From contig NZ_BNAQ01000011.1 in the NCBI RefSeq assembly GCF_014653575.1, forward strand, positions 1 through 64,000: a stretch of 64,000 nucleotides of DNA. The letters are read 5' to 3'. This document shows positions 8,278 through 16,793 of this stretch, one piece after another; position 1 is the first letter of the stretch, and each line of letters begins with the position of its first letter. Source of the DNA: Sphingomonas glacialis (lineage in GTDB: Bacteria; Pseudomonadota; Alphaproteobacteria; Sphingomonadales; Sphingomonadaceae). A program made the translations under genes and the position numbers. The notes beneath the pieces were generated by a model. That model ran no database searches, was not told where the DNA came from, and worked only from the letters and a program-made list of their open reading frames with translations.

Positions 8278-9607
8278 GTAGTCCGGCTCCCCGGGAAACC
8301 AGCCGCGACATCAGGCTCCCGATCGGCGTCGCATCGGTCCCATCGGACATCCCCCGCATGGCGACCGCGCGGCTCGTGTCCTTGAGGCCGTGGAGCGTCC
8401 GCCCAAGGTTCAATTCGCCCTTGTCAGCTTTGCTGCTCATTCCGCGAAGATACGCGCCGGGCCGCTGAACCTCGCCGCGCCGGTATTTCTGGATGGTGGC
8501 GATGACGGAGGCAGCAGCACCTCGCTGGCCCATGATGCGACAGGCTTCCTTGAACGCGTGATTGCTAATCCCCGACTGGCCCGCAAGCCGCTCCGCGGTG
8601 GCGACCACCTCGCCCCACGATCCATCGCGGTAGAGCAGACCGGAACAGAGCTCCGGCGCGATCGACATCATGAATTCCGGGTCAACACCGTGTTTCTCCA
8701 GATCGTCGTCGACTGCAGTTTGAGGTTGAGAGGGGAGGGCGTCCCCATCCTCACTACTTCTATTCGCCAAGCCACTACGGTTATCTGCTTTAGCAGATTG
8801 GAGTTGGTTTGTAGTTGTAGAGTGGATGTCCTCAGGTCCATCCCAGCATGAACAATCATCCTGATCGCTAACCATATTGGGGACGGCAATCTTGGCCGAA
8901 ACAGCCTCGGCAAGACGACGCGCACGCTCTTCGATCTGCTCCACACAGGCCGTCAGAAGGCCGGCATCGCGGACGCAGCGCATCTGGTCGGTGGCCATCA
9001 ACGCCAACGCGAGATCGTCACCCGCCTTCAAATCGTGAAGGTCGGCGTCGAATGCCGTTTGGGCCAGAGCCCTGATATTCCTGCGGGCAGCGGCAAGGCG
9101 CTTGCGGAGCACTGTCAGTGCCGCGTCCTCTGCGGCTCCCTTGGCCGCGCGGGCAGCAAATTCTTGAAGCCTGGTCCCGATCGGAGCGAGCACGATGCCG
9201 TAGCCCCACGTGATGAAGCCGTCGGCCCCGCGGCGTCCACCACGATGACCGTTCGGACTATCCCGAAAGCTGATCAGACCGAAGGCCTGTGCCTGATTCA
9301 AGAGCTTTTGAACCTGTCGGACGGTTACGCCCAGCTTTTGCGCGAGCAGGTCGTTCGACGGCCAAACGACGGGGATTTGTCCACCCTGCCAGTCCTGCGG
9401 CTTCGTCCAGGCAAACAGGAGATCGATGACGGAGACCACGCGCAGGGGGACGCCCATATAAGGAGCCGCCCTTTTGAGCGCGGCAAGCGCGTTGGAAGGT
9501 GCCATTCCGGTCTCGAGCCCGCAAAACTCATCGACAAGCTTCGTCGCCTTGGCGGCATGCTCGTCAAACCGGCGTAGTCCCCGACCGGGGCTTTGGGCAG
9601 CAGCCAT
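8273..9607 (-). CDS. repC: RP-C-type replication initiator (RepC-like, 444 aa)
   Basis: The N-terminal half matches the RepC/RP-C winged-helix family: APYMGVPLRVVSVIDLLFAWTKP, then the helix-turn-helix NDLLAQKLGVTVRQVQKLLNQAQ. In repABC plasmids RepC starts replication at an AT-rich site inside its own gene. Here an AT-richer stretch with a dyad lies at about 8740-8870. The ATG start at 9605-9607 has GGGAGAACGA upstream; a TTG 26 codons earlier is open but has no good ribosome site. No repA/repB partition pair of the repABC type is adjacent. Its neighbour is the unrelated RPA-type initiator, which gives two initiators side by side. Confidence 0.82.
   Translation of the reverse strand: MAAAQSPGRGLRRFDEHAAKATKLVDEFCGLETGMAPSNALAALKRAAPYMGVPLRVVSVIDLLFAWTKPQDWQGGQIPVVWPSNDLLAQKLGVTVRQVQKLLNQAQAFGLISFRDSPNGHRGGRRGADGFITWGYGIVLAPIGTRLQEFAARAAKGAAEDAALTVLRKRLAAARRNIRALAQTAFDADLHDLKAGDDLALALMATDQMRCVRDAGLLTACVEQIEERARRLAEAVSAKIAVPNMVSDQDDCSCWDGPEDIHSTTTNQLQSAKADNRSGLANRSSEDGDALPSQPQTAVDDDLEKHGVDPEFMMSIAPELCSGLLYRDGSWGEVVATAERLAGQSGISNHAFKEACRIMGQRGAAASVIATIQKYRRGEVQRPGAYLRGMSSKADKGELNLGRTLHGLKDTSRAVAMRGMSDGTDATPIGSLMSRLVSRGAGLR
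8783..8798. repeat. AT-rich dyad inside repC (possible origin element)
   Basis: ATCTGC-TTTA-GCAGAT is a six-base-pair inverted repeat in the most AT-rich part of repC. RepC-type origins of repABC plasmids lie in such positions. No function is demonstrated by the sequence. Confidence 0.35.
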
Positions 9608-9650
9608 TGTTCGTTCTCCCTGGGAGGGGAGCCCGTGCAGACACAGCGAC

Positions 9651-9666
9651 ACCGTGGCGCCACGGT
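9651..9666. promoter_or_regulatory. 16-bp perfect palindrome upstream of repC
   Basis: ACCGTGGCGCCACGGT is a perfect palindrome 44 bases upstream of the chosen repC start, in the leader or promoter. It is a candidate operator for a dimeric regulator or for a ParB-like protein. Confidence 0.5.
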
Positions 9667-9746
9667 CGACGCTTTGGGGTAGCAATATGAAAGGGAGCCA
9701 GCTAAGTGAGGGTTCTCACATCCGCCCTAGCAGGCGTCCCGAAAAG

Positions 9747-9768
9747 CCCGGCCTCGTGCCGGGTTTTT
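9747..9768 (+). terminator. Intrinsic terminator between repC and the iterons
   Basis: CCCGGC-CTCGT-GCCGGG followed by TTTTT reads as a terminator on the plus strand. The A run on the other side makes it partly bidirectional. No plus-strand gene lies just upstream, so it may end a small counter-transcribed RNA or act as insulation. Confidence 0.6.
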
Positions 9769-9895
9769 CATGTCCGCACAGCGTCCCCCTTGATCGTTGT
9801 GGCGCCCGCCCGGGTGGACGGCGGCGGTCAGCGTCGAGCCGATCCACAACGTCGATTGTTAAGCATCGCTGGCGGGCCGGTCGTGCGCGATGAAT

Positions 9896-10040
9896 CGTGC
9901 TATCGGTAACGGGACGGGCAATAATCACGTGCTATCGGTAACGAAGCGTCGATCTTCGCTCGTGCTATCGATAACGCCGTGCCGCCGAGACACGTGCTAT
10001 CGATAACGCCGTCGCGCTCTCGCTCGTGCTTTCGGTAACG
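9896..10040 (+). repeat. Five 16-bp iterons: candidate plasmid replication origin
   Basis: Direct repeats with consensus CGTGCTATCGRTAACG begin at 9896, 9928, 9961, 9993 and 10025, spaced 32 or 33 bases apart (three helical turns). The last copy has TTTCGG in place of TATCGG. Regular spacing on one face of the helix is what iteron initiators need. Two further copies near repA link the array to RepA. The non-coding sequence continues to 10282 and includes a slightly AT-richer part around 10130-10260; I saw no clear DnaA box. Confidence 0.85.
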
Positions 10041-10282
10041 GCGTGAGAATCGGGCGATTCGGCAGCCTCACGTAACATGTAGCGCAGAAGCAGGGCGTCC
10101 TCCTCAGCGCCGGGCAGGCGTGGCGGGGCAATGGCATTTAAGTTAGCGAGGGATTGCAGGTTCGGGCTCGAAATTGGCTGACGCCGTCTGTCCAAGCGGT
10201 AGATCGAACGAGACCTTTTCAGTCGTTCGATATGTCACTGATGACCAAAAGAACGGAGTCTAGTGTGAGCCGTAGAAAATCG

Positions 10283-10753
10283 TCAGCCCGATCGCCGATC
10301 CTGTATTCGGGACTCCGCGATTTGAAGATCGAGCCACTGCTCCGAAGCAGCAAGAAGGGGAGCGAGCGTGCCGACGATCAGGCGGCGTCCGTCCTCGGGA
10401 TCCGTTTGTCTGACTATGTATCCAAGCGCCTCGAGATGCTCGATGTGGCGCAAAGCGGTGGTCGTCGAGCCTCCGCTAAGCTTACAAAGCTGGGACACAG
10501 CGATGCGGCGCCGCTCGCATGTGGCCACGTAAAGCTCCAGGATCATGTCCCAGCTCGGATCATAGAAGCGGACCCCGTTGAAGTGGGTCGCCCGCCGACG
10601 CCGGCCGACCAACACCGCCCTGGCCTCGGCAAGCCTGCGCTCGGACAGCTCTCTCGCGTCTGGCGGCATAGACAGCAAAGTGTCCTCGATCGCCTTGCGC
10701 GGCAGCCGCACGACGACGTCAATCAGGTCGTCTCTTTCAAATGCTGAACCCAT
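10283..10753 (-). CDS. MarR-like winged-helix regulator (156 aa)
   Basis: The sequence ICxLSGGSTTTALRHIEHLEALGYIVRQTDPEDGRR is a MarR/ROK-like winged helix: recognition helix TTTALRHIEHLE, then a wing with the usual D-x-R-R turn. The N-terminal 60 residues are charged and helical (ELSERRLAEARAVLVGRRRR), perhaps for dimerisation. The gene overlaps the end of the upstream membrane-protein gene by 31 bases, so the two are probably translated together. Target and ligand are unknown. Its position next to the iterons may be chance. Confidence 0.65.
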   Translation of the reverse strand: MGSAFERDDLIDVVVRLPRKAIEDTLLSMPPDARELSERRLAEARAVLVGRRRRATHFNGVRFYDPSWDMILELYVATCERRRIAVSQLCKLSGGSTTTALRHIEHLEALGYIVRQTDPEDGRRLIVGTLAPLLAASEQWLDLQIAESRIQDRRSG

Positions 10754-11202
10754 AATCGTCTTGATCCGTTTCGGATGTATGGCTCGGCGTCGCGGGGCAG
10801 GCGGAACGTGCCAAGCGCAAGGGCTCCAAGCGCGAGATAAGCATAGATCCCGAGCCCGGTATGATAGGCGAAGAGCGGGATTCCAGGCAGCAATGCGCCG
10901 AGAGCGCTCATGAACAGATCGCCGAGCGCAAAACCTGCCGCCCAGATCGGCCAGAAGCGGGTCGTGGTAATGCCCAGCCAGTAGAACCCGAGAGCAACCC
11001 CGAAGTCGATGGACATGATGATCACGTCGGCCGGCGCAAGGCGGGCTACGTCGTTTAAACGAAGAACCGACGACACCATAGAGGCAACAACATTGATTGC
11101 TGCCCCGCAGCGCTCAGGTCGACCGCCCCGGAAGAAAGCAAAACTGCAGATACCCACGAGAGTGGAATTGAACAGTAATGCCAAAAATATCCCGAGCGAC
11201 AT
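10723..11202 (-). CDS. Small integral membrane protein (159 aa), unknown function
   Basis: At least four hydrophobic segments are visible: about 3-24, 62-80, 85-105 and 110-133. A basic tail follows. I do not recognise the family. The ATG start follows GGAGAATCG. The gene shares 31 bases with the downstream MarR-like gene, which suggests a regulator-membrane protein pair. Confidence 0.55.
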   Translation of the reverse strand: MSLGIFLALLFNSTLVGICSFAFFRGGRPERCGAAINVVASMVSSVLRLNDVARLAPADVIIMSIDFGVALGFYWLGITTTRFWPIWAAGFALGDLFMSALGALLPGIPLFAYHTGLGIYAYLALGALALGTFRLPRDAEPYIRNGSRRLWVQHLKETT

Positions 11203-11222
11203 CGATTCTCCGTTCAGACAAT

Positions 11223-11564
11223 TTACGCTGCCTCCAAGGCCATCTCGGTCAGCGTAGCCGTCGTCGGCTTCGGCGTGCCTTCGCCCCAGTTTGTCTCGGT
11301 GAGACCAAGTTGTCGGCCAACCCGCTCAACGGCCAGATGCGCTCGCATAGCCATATGGTCTTGGCCCTCAACCAACGACGCGAGCGCTGCAACGGTTGCC
11401 TTCACCGTCCGCTGCGTCATTGCAGGCGAAAGGCTATGCACCTCCGTCGCGTCGAGTGTCGTCAGAAGAAACTGAGCAGTGTCGCGCGTGGCGAGGTTGA
11501 TCGACCGCTCCGCCTTGCGGAGCTCATCCGCGATTACCCGGCTCGTATTGGAAAGTCCTTGCAT
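11223..11564 (-). CDS. Hypothetical protein (113 aa)
   Basis: A soluble, mainly helical protein (SRVIADELRKAERSINLATR, then ATVAALASLVEGQDHMAMRA) with no motif I can name. The ATG has GGGAGCCGTA upstream. It lies 20 bases before the membrane-protein gene on the same strand and is probably in the same operon. Confidence 0.55.
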   Translation of the reverse strand: MQGLSNTSRVIADELRKAERSINLATRDTAQFLLTTLDATEVHSLSPAMTQRTVKATVAALASLVEGQDHMAMRAHLAVERVGRQLGLTETNWGEGTPKPTTATLTEMALEAA

Positions 11565-11592
11565 TACGGCTCCCTTGGACGACCAGCGCCCA

Positions 11593-12084
11593 TCATAGTG
11601 GTTTCAGCCCGAGCAGAAGGAGCAGCGTAACGATCGCCATGCCGGCCGCAGTCAGGCCCAAGGGGGTCACGATCGAGATGATCGCGGTCCAGAAGGCAAC
11701 CTGCTTCCAGGTGAGCATATTCGCTGCCGCCCCAGCGGTCGGCAACGGGAGGGGAAGCGGGAAAGTTGATGGCGCGGAAGGTAGGTCGTTTGCAGGGGGT
11801 AAAGGCTCTACCCCTCCGTCGTACTCCGCCAGGAGCCGCGCGGCATCGAAACGGGTCGGCACACCGAGGATATTATTGGCCTTTAACAGCTGCTTATCGA
11901 CCGCCCGGTGGCTGCTACCCGTGGCCGCCGCGATCTCCTTCGAGTTGCGGTTCTGAAGCACAAGACGGAGATAAGACCGTTGCCGATCGGTCAGGCGGGC
12001 AATGCGATCAGGTGCGCTTACATCGGGCGTCGGGGTTGGGGGCGTCTGTTCGGCAGGACGTCTGCCCGGTTCGTTGGTCAGCAT
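11593..12084 (-). CDS. LuxR-type HTH protein with C-terminal membrane segments (163 aa)
   Basis: Residues about 30-85 form a GerE/LuxR helix-turn-helix (LTDRQRSYLRLVLQNRNSKEIAAATGSSHRAVDKQLLKANNILGV). A proline-rich linker follows, then one long or two hydrophobic stretches at the C-terminus (WTAIISIVTPLGLTAAGMAIVTLLLLLGL). There is no receiver or autoinducer domain. Membrane-tethered LuxR-HTH proteins of this form are common in sphingomonads, but their signals are unknown. It lies about 30 bases upstream of the 113-aa gene. Confidence 0.7.
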   Translation of the reverse strand: MLTNEPGRRPAEQTPPTPTPDVSAPDRIARLTDRQRSYLRLVLQNRNSKEIAAATGSSHRAVDKQLLKANNILGVPTRFDAARLLAEYDGGVEPLPPANDLPSAPSTFPLPLPLPTAGAAANMLTWKQVAFWTAIISIVTPLGLTAAGMAIVTLLLLLGLKPL

Positions 12085-12318
12085 GCTCTCGAAAATACTC
12101 GCGACGCGGAATGATTCGGCTCCAGATCAGGGATAACTCCTGACGGGCTCTGTCGATCAAATTGACATCGCGAATGAGTTGAGTCGGCGCGCGAACGCGG
12201 CGAACAGGTCACGTTCGAGTGCCCACGACGCGTCGCCGAGTTCTAAATTTCGAAGCAGGGCGAAACCATGCGCACCTCGGCGATCGGCAGCGGCCGCCAC
12301 TCAGCATGAGTGATAGCC

Positions 12319-12630
12319 CTAGTGAACGGACGGAAATTTGCCGAGAGTTGCGGCTGTGTCGTTCAAGCGTGAAGCCCAGAAGGAAAGGATCTGTCCCTCG
12401 GCAGGGCGATCTTCGGCTGTATGCGCCGCAAATTCGGACAGGGTGCGGGCGAGTTCGGCGCCTGTAATCACGCGTTCGCGTTCCAGTATCGTGGCCAGAA
12501 GAGCCAGCCAGTCACCATGTGCCTGCACCAGCGCTTCGACCTGAAGCATTCCCGAACCACTTCCGGAGAAACCCTTTGAAGGGCTTTGATGCCGGCGGAA
12601 CCTCGTAAGCAAACTTTTGATCAAGGACAT
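12319..12630 (-). CDS. Hypothetical protein (103 aa)
   Basis: I chose the internal ATG giving MSLIKSLLTRFRRHQSPSKG, because the longer frame upstream looks non-coding. The rest is helical and acidic-basic mixed (HGDWLALLATILERERVITGAELARTLSEFAAH). Family unknown. The stop lies 234 bases from the LuxR-like gene, which has the same orientation. Confidence 0.45.
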   Translation of the reverse strand: MSLIKSLLTRFRRHQSPSKGFSGSGSGMLQVEALVQAHGDWLALLATILERERVITGAELARTLSEFAAHTAEDRPAEGQILSFWASRLNDTAATLGKFPSVH

Positions 12631-13302
12631 GGCGCGCGTTCCATCAACCGCCCGTAGCCGGGACGGTTGAACACGCGGGAACACTGGTAACCACGCCCCA
12701 CGTATTCCCCGCACCGACAAGCGGTAGCAAGGTCTTGTATTTCGCGGGCCGCCCGACGGAAATCGGGGACCCAGCATTCGACCGCACATGCGGGCCAAGG
12801 ATGGTGTTCAAGCCATGCCCAAGCCCGACCGCTATGGCACAAGGCTCAGGCGAAAACACGCTGTCATTGCAAATCCAAGCAGACCCCAGCATCCTGGAAG
12901 TAGGCGTCGCGCTCGTTGCCGGATCGATCTGCCGCATGGCGGGCGGCGCGGGAGCTCGCCCGGACGATCGTAGTGTCGATCGCCTCCGTGGGGGGAGGTC
13001 ATCAACAACGATCGGCATTGCTCGCGCGGTGCGCGTCCACAGGTGTGCCACGTGGCACACCTCAAGCGAGGATCCTCACCCGCGAGGGCAGAGACGCTGG
13101 CACGGTGGCTTAGTCGGCGCAAATGCGCCGATGGAGCCTTGCCCGGTAGGGTCGCGCCCGATCATCGGCAAAAGAGTATGTTTCTCACAAGCCGGCAGCG
13201 GCGACTGCTACCGCGAAGATCCGGATACTTGGGGGGATCGGCTGAGTTCGGGAAGGTGCGATGGTCGCCGCGTACCGATGGAAACGATCGCACCGCCCAG
13301 GA
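12631..13302. other. Non-coding stretch (about 670 bp)
   Basis: Open frames exist on both strands, but none has a recognisable domain, a good ribosome site or sphingomonad-like composition. The only clear structure is the 22-bp palindrome at 13041-13062. The stretch separates the plasmid backbone from the copper region. Confidence 0.5.
13041..13062. promoter_or_regulatory. 22-bp perfect palindrome, parS-like
   Basis: The sequence is AGGTGTGCCAC followed by its exact reverse complement. The inner 16 bases, TGTGCCACGTGGCACA, match the chromosomal parS consensus TGTTTCACGTGAAACA at 12 of 16 positions. It lies in non-coding DNA, as a centromere or operator would. Binding is inferred only. Confidence 0.5.
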
Positions 13303-13635
13303 TCAACGAGCGCGGATCGCTGTAACCTCCGCCACGGAACCGCGCATCCTCATGGCAAAGTCGACCCGCTGTCCGACTTTCACGGTCTTGAGCAGTGCCG
13401 GTGGGATTGCCGTGAACGCCATCGTCATCGCAGGCCAGCTCAGTGCCGCGATCGGCCCATGCTTGATCGTCACTTTGGCCGCCTTGAGATCGATCGCAGT
13501 CACGACGCCACTGCCACGCCCGACCTTCACGGCCCCCTTCATCGGCATGCCCTGAATAAAAGCGCCCGCCTGCGCCGATGCTGTGGTCGTCGTGAGGCTG
13601 GCGAGGACGGCGAGTGCCAACAGGGTCTTCTTCAT
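13303..13635 (-). CDS. cusF: CusF-like periplasmic copper/silver chaperone
   Basis: 110 residues with a signal peptide (MKKTLLALAVLASLTTTTASAQA). The metal site is complete: H59, W67, M70 and M72 have the same spacing as the His, Trp and two Met residues of E. coli CusF, which bind Cu(I) and Ag(I). It overlaps the end of cusA by four bases and is the last gene of the cusCBAF operon. It would deliver periplasmic Cu(I)/Ag(I) to the pump. The ATG follows AAAGGAATACGCT. Confidence 0.9.
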   Translation of the reverse strand: MKKTLLALAVLASLTTTTASAQAGAFIQGMPMKGAVKVGRGSGVVTAIDLKAAKVTIKHGPIAALSWPAMTMAFTAIPPALLKTVKVGQRVDFAMRMRGSVAEVTAIRAR

Positions 13636-16600
13636 AGCGTATTCCTTTGCAGCGGTGGGACTGGGGTCGAAGGGTAAGGGGAACGCCGGGAGCGCCGCAG
13701 CAGCAGGAACGCTGCCGGCAGTACCAGCATCGAGAGCAACGGTGCGGTGAGCATGCCTCCGATCATAGGAGCCGCGATCCGGCTCATCACTTCAGAGCCG
13801 GTGCCTGTACCGATCAGGATCGGAAACAGGCCAGCCAGGATCACCGCGACGGTCATCGCCTTGGGCCGGACACGAAGGAGGGCGCCTTCGCGCACGGCAG
13901 CCTCGACCTCGGCATCGTCCGGCACCGGGCCCCGGGCATCCAGCGCATGCTTGAGGTAGATCAGCATCACCACGCCGAACTCCGCTGAGACACCGGCGAG
14001 CGCAATGAACCCGACACCGGTCGCGACCGATTGGTTGTAGCCGAGCAGATAGAGCAGCCATAGACCGCCGGTGAGCGCGAACGGGAGCGTGCCCATCACC
14101 AGCGCGGCTTCATCGAGCCGGCGAAAGGTCGCGTAGAGCAGCAGGAAGATGATGACCAAGGTCGCCGGAACGACGATCTTCAATCGCTCGACCGCGCGCT
14201 GCAGATACTCGAACTGGCCGGTATAGGTGACACTGACGCCGGGCGGCAGTTTCACCTTGGCGGCGATCGCGTTTTGCAGATCACGAACGATGGTGGTGAG
14301 CGGCGCGCCGCGTCCATCGATGTAGATCCACGTCACCGGTCGGCCGTTCTCGCTGCGCAGCATCGGCGGTCCATCGGTGATGCGAACGTCGGCGACGGTG
14401 CCGAGCGTGATCTGCTGCCCTGCCGGCGTCAGTACGGCCAGGTTTCGCAAGCCATCGATGCTGTCGCGCAGCTCGCGCGGGTAGCGCACGCTGATCGGAT
14501 AACGCGCCAGTCCCTCGACGGTCTGGCCGATCGTCTCTCCGCCGATCGCGCCCGACACGATCGACTGCACGTCGGCGACGTTGAGACCATAGCGTGCCGC
14601 AGCGACCCGGTTGGTATCAACATCGATATACCGCCCGCCGGTGAGCCGTTCGGCGAGCGCAGACCCCACCCCCGGCACGGTCTTCGCGACCTGTTCGATC
14701 TCGCGCGCGGCCGCGTCGATCTCGGCGAGGTTCGCGCCTGCCACCTTGATCCCGATCGGACTCTTGATGCCGGTCGACAGCATCTCGATCCGATTACGGA
14801 TGGGCGGAATCCAGAAATTGGCGAGGCCCGGCACCTTTACCGCGTTGTCGAGCTGATCGATCAATTTGTCCTGCGTCATGCCCGCGCGCCACTGATCCTT
14901 GGGCTTGAAGCGGATCGTGGTCTCGAACATTTCGAGCGGGGCAGGGTCGGTCGCGGTGTCGGCGCGGCCGGCCTTGCCGAACACGCTTTCCACCTCGGGT
15001 ACGGTTTTGATGAGCCGGTCGGTAAGCTGGAGAAGCTGGCCGGCCTTGGCGGTGGAAATGCCGGGAAGCGCGGAAGGCATGTAGAGCAGGTCGCCTTCGT
15101 TCATCTGCGGGATGAACTCGCCGCCTAGCTGGCTGATCGGCCAAAGGCTGGTCGCAAACACGAGGCCGGCGATGACCAGCGCCTGTTTCGGCCGCGCCAA
15201 TACCCAGTCGAGCGCGGGACGGTAGATGCGGGTGAAGACGCGATTGATCGGGTTGGCATTCTCGGACGGGATGCGACCGCGGATCAGCAACCCCATCAGC
15301 ACCGGGATCAGCGTGATCGACAGGATAGCTGCACCCGCCATCGCATAGGTCTTGGTGAAGGCGAGGGGCGCGAAGAGCCGCCCCTCTTGCCCCTGAAGCG
15401 AGAAGATCGGCACGAACGAGAAGGTGATTATGAGCAGGCTGAGGAACAGCGCCGGGCCGACCTCGACCGCCGCGGCGGTGATCACGCGCCAGCGCTCGGC
15501 ACCCGCCAATGTCTCGTCTGGATGATCGTGCGCCCAATGCTCGAGATGTTTGTGCGCGTTTTCGATCATGACGACGGCCGCATCGACCATTGCGCCGATG
15601 GCGATGGCGATGCCGCCCAGCGAGAGGATATTGGCGTTCAGTCCCTGCACGCGCATCGCAATGAAGGCGATGAGGATACCGAGCGGCAGAGTGAGGATGG
15701 CGACCAGCGCCGAACGGACGTGCCAGAGGAACAGCGCGCAGACGAGCGCCACGACGATGAACTCCTCGATCAGCTTGCCGCGCAGATTGTCGACCGCGCG
15801 ATCGATCAGGCCCGACCGGTCATAGGTGGTGACGACCTCCACGCCGGGTGGCAGGCTTTTCTTCAATTCGTCCAACCGGGTACGAACCCCGTCGATCACC
15901 TCGCGCGCGTTCTTGCCCTGACGCATCACGATGACGCCGCCTGCAACCTCGCCCTCGCCGTTGAGCTCGGCCAACCCGCGCCGCATTTCCGGACCGATCT
16001 GAATTGTAGCGACGTCGCCGAGTGTCACGGGCACGCCGCCAACCGTCTTGAGCGGCACGCTGCGGAAATCGTCGAGTGTCTTCAGATAGCCGGTCGCGCG
16101 GACGATATATTCGGCCTCGGCCATCTCGAGGACCGATCCGCCGCTCTCCTGATTGCCGCGCTTCAGTGCCTCGGTCACCGCCTCGTGGGTGATGCCGTAA
16201 GCGGCCAATTTCTGCGGATCGAGGACGACCTGATACTCTTTCACCATGCCGCCGATGCTCGCGACCTCGGCGACCCCCGGCACGGTCTTCAATTCGTAGC
16301 GCAGGAACCAGTCTTGGATGCTGCGGAGCTGTGCGAGGTCATGACGCCCGGTTCGGTCGACCAGCGCATATTCATAGACCCAGCCCACCCCGGTAGCATC
16401 CGGGCCGAGCGATGCCTTTGCACCCTCGGGCAGGCGGCTTTGCACCTGGCTCAGATATTCGAGGACCCGGCTGCGCGCCCAATAGAGATCGGTCGCGTCG
16501 TCGAACAGGACATAGACGAAGCTGTCACCGACGAACGAATAGCCGCGCACCACGCGCGCGCCCGGCACGGACAGCATCGTGGTCGCGAGCGGATACGTGA

Positions 16601-16793
16601 CCTGGTTCTCGACAATCTGCGGAGCCTGGCCCGGATAGGTGGTGCGGATGATGACCTGAACGTCGGACAGGTCGGGCAGCGCATCGACCGCGGTCGAGCG
16701 CAACGCGCCCACCCCGACGATGATCAGCGCGAGGGCTGCGAGCAGGACGAGGACGCGCGCCTTGACGGACGCCTCGATGATCCGCGCGATCAA
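13632..16793 (-). CDS. cusA: CusA-like copper/silver RND efflux permease (1053 aa)
   Basis: A heavy-metal-efflux RND protein of normal length. Transmembrane segment 4 carries GAMVDAAVVMIENAHK, as in CusA, and not the DFGLIVDGAV of CzcA. The porter domain contains EMLSTGIKSPIGIK, which includes the Met corresponding to a substrate-binding Met of E. coli CusA. It exports Cu(I)/Ag(I) by proton antiport as a trimer with CusB and CusC. The start is a TTG overlapping the cusB stop (TTGA), with GGGGGACACGAA upstream; the next gene, cusF, overlaps its end by four bases. This tight overlap points to one transcript. Confidence 0.92.
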   Translation of the reverse strand: MIARIIEASVKARVLVLLAALALIIVGVGALRSTAVDALPDLSDVQVIIRTTYPGQAPQIVENQVTYPLATTMLSVPGARVVRGYSFVGDSFVYVLFDDATDLYWARSRVLEYLSQVQSRLPEGAKASLGPDATGVGWVYEYALVDRTGRHDLAQLRSIQDWFLRYELKTVPGVAEVASIGGMVKEYQVVLDPQKLAAYGITHEAVTEALKRGNQESGGSVLEMAEAEYIVRATGYLKTLDDFRSVPLKTVGGVPVTLGDVATIQIGPEMRRGLAELNGEGEVAGGVIVMRQGKNAREVIDGVRTRLDELKKSLPPGVEVVTTYDRSGLIDRAVDNLRGKLIEEFIVVALVCALFLWHVRSALVAILTLPLGILIAFIAMRVQGLNANILSLGGIAIAIGAMVDAAVVMIENAHKHLEHWAHDHPDETLAGAERWRVITAAAVEVGPALFLSLLIITFSFVPIFSLQGQEGRLFAPLAFTKTYAMAGAAILSITLIPVLMGLLIRGRIPSENANPINRVFTRIYRPALDWVLARPKQALVIAGLVFATSLWPISQLGGEFIPQMNEGDLLYMPSALPGISTAKAGQLLQLTDRLIKTVPEVESVFGKAGRADTATDPAPLEMFETTIRFKPKDQWRAGMTQDKLIDQLDNAVKVPGLANFWIPPIRNRIEMLSTGIKSPIGIKVAGANLAEIDAAAREIEQVAKTVPGVGSALAERLTGGRYIDVDTNRVAAARYGLNVADVQSIVSGAIGGETIGQTVEGLARYPISVRYPRELRDSIDGLRNLAVLTPAGQQITLGTVADVRITDGPPMLRSENGRPVTWIYIDGRGAPLTTIVRDLQNAIAAKVKLPPGVSVTYTGQFEYLQRAVERLKIVVPATLVIIFLLLYATFRRLDEAALVMGTLPFALTGGLWLLYLLGYNQSVATGVGFIALAGVSAEFGVVMLIYLKHALDARGPVPDDAEVEAAVREGALLRVRPKAMTVAVILAGLFPILIGTGTGSEVMSRIAAPMIGGMLTAPLLSMLVLPAAFLLLRRSRRSPYPSTPVPPLQRNTL

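Noticed and set aside
9841..9852. Possible DnaA box (GATCCACAA) near the iterons
   Set aside because: It deviates from TTATCCACA at two or more key positions and occurs once only.
12644..13325. Open frames on both strands in the 670-bp gap before cusF
   Set aside because: No domain, no ribosome site and no hydrophobic or helical pattern typical of a protein. They are treated as chance frames.
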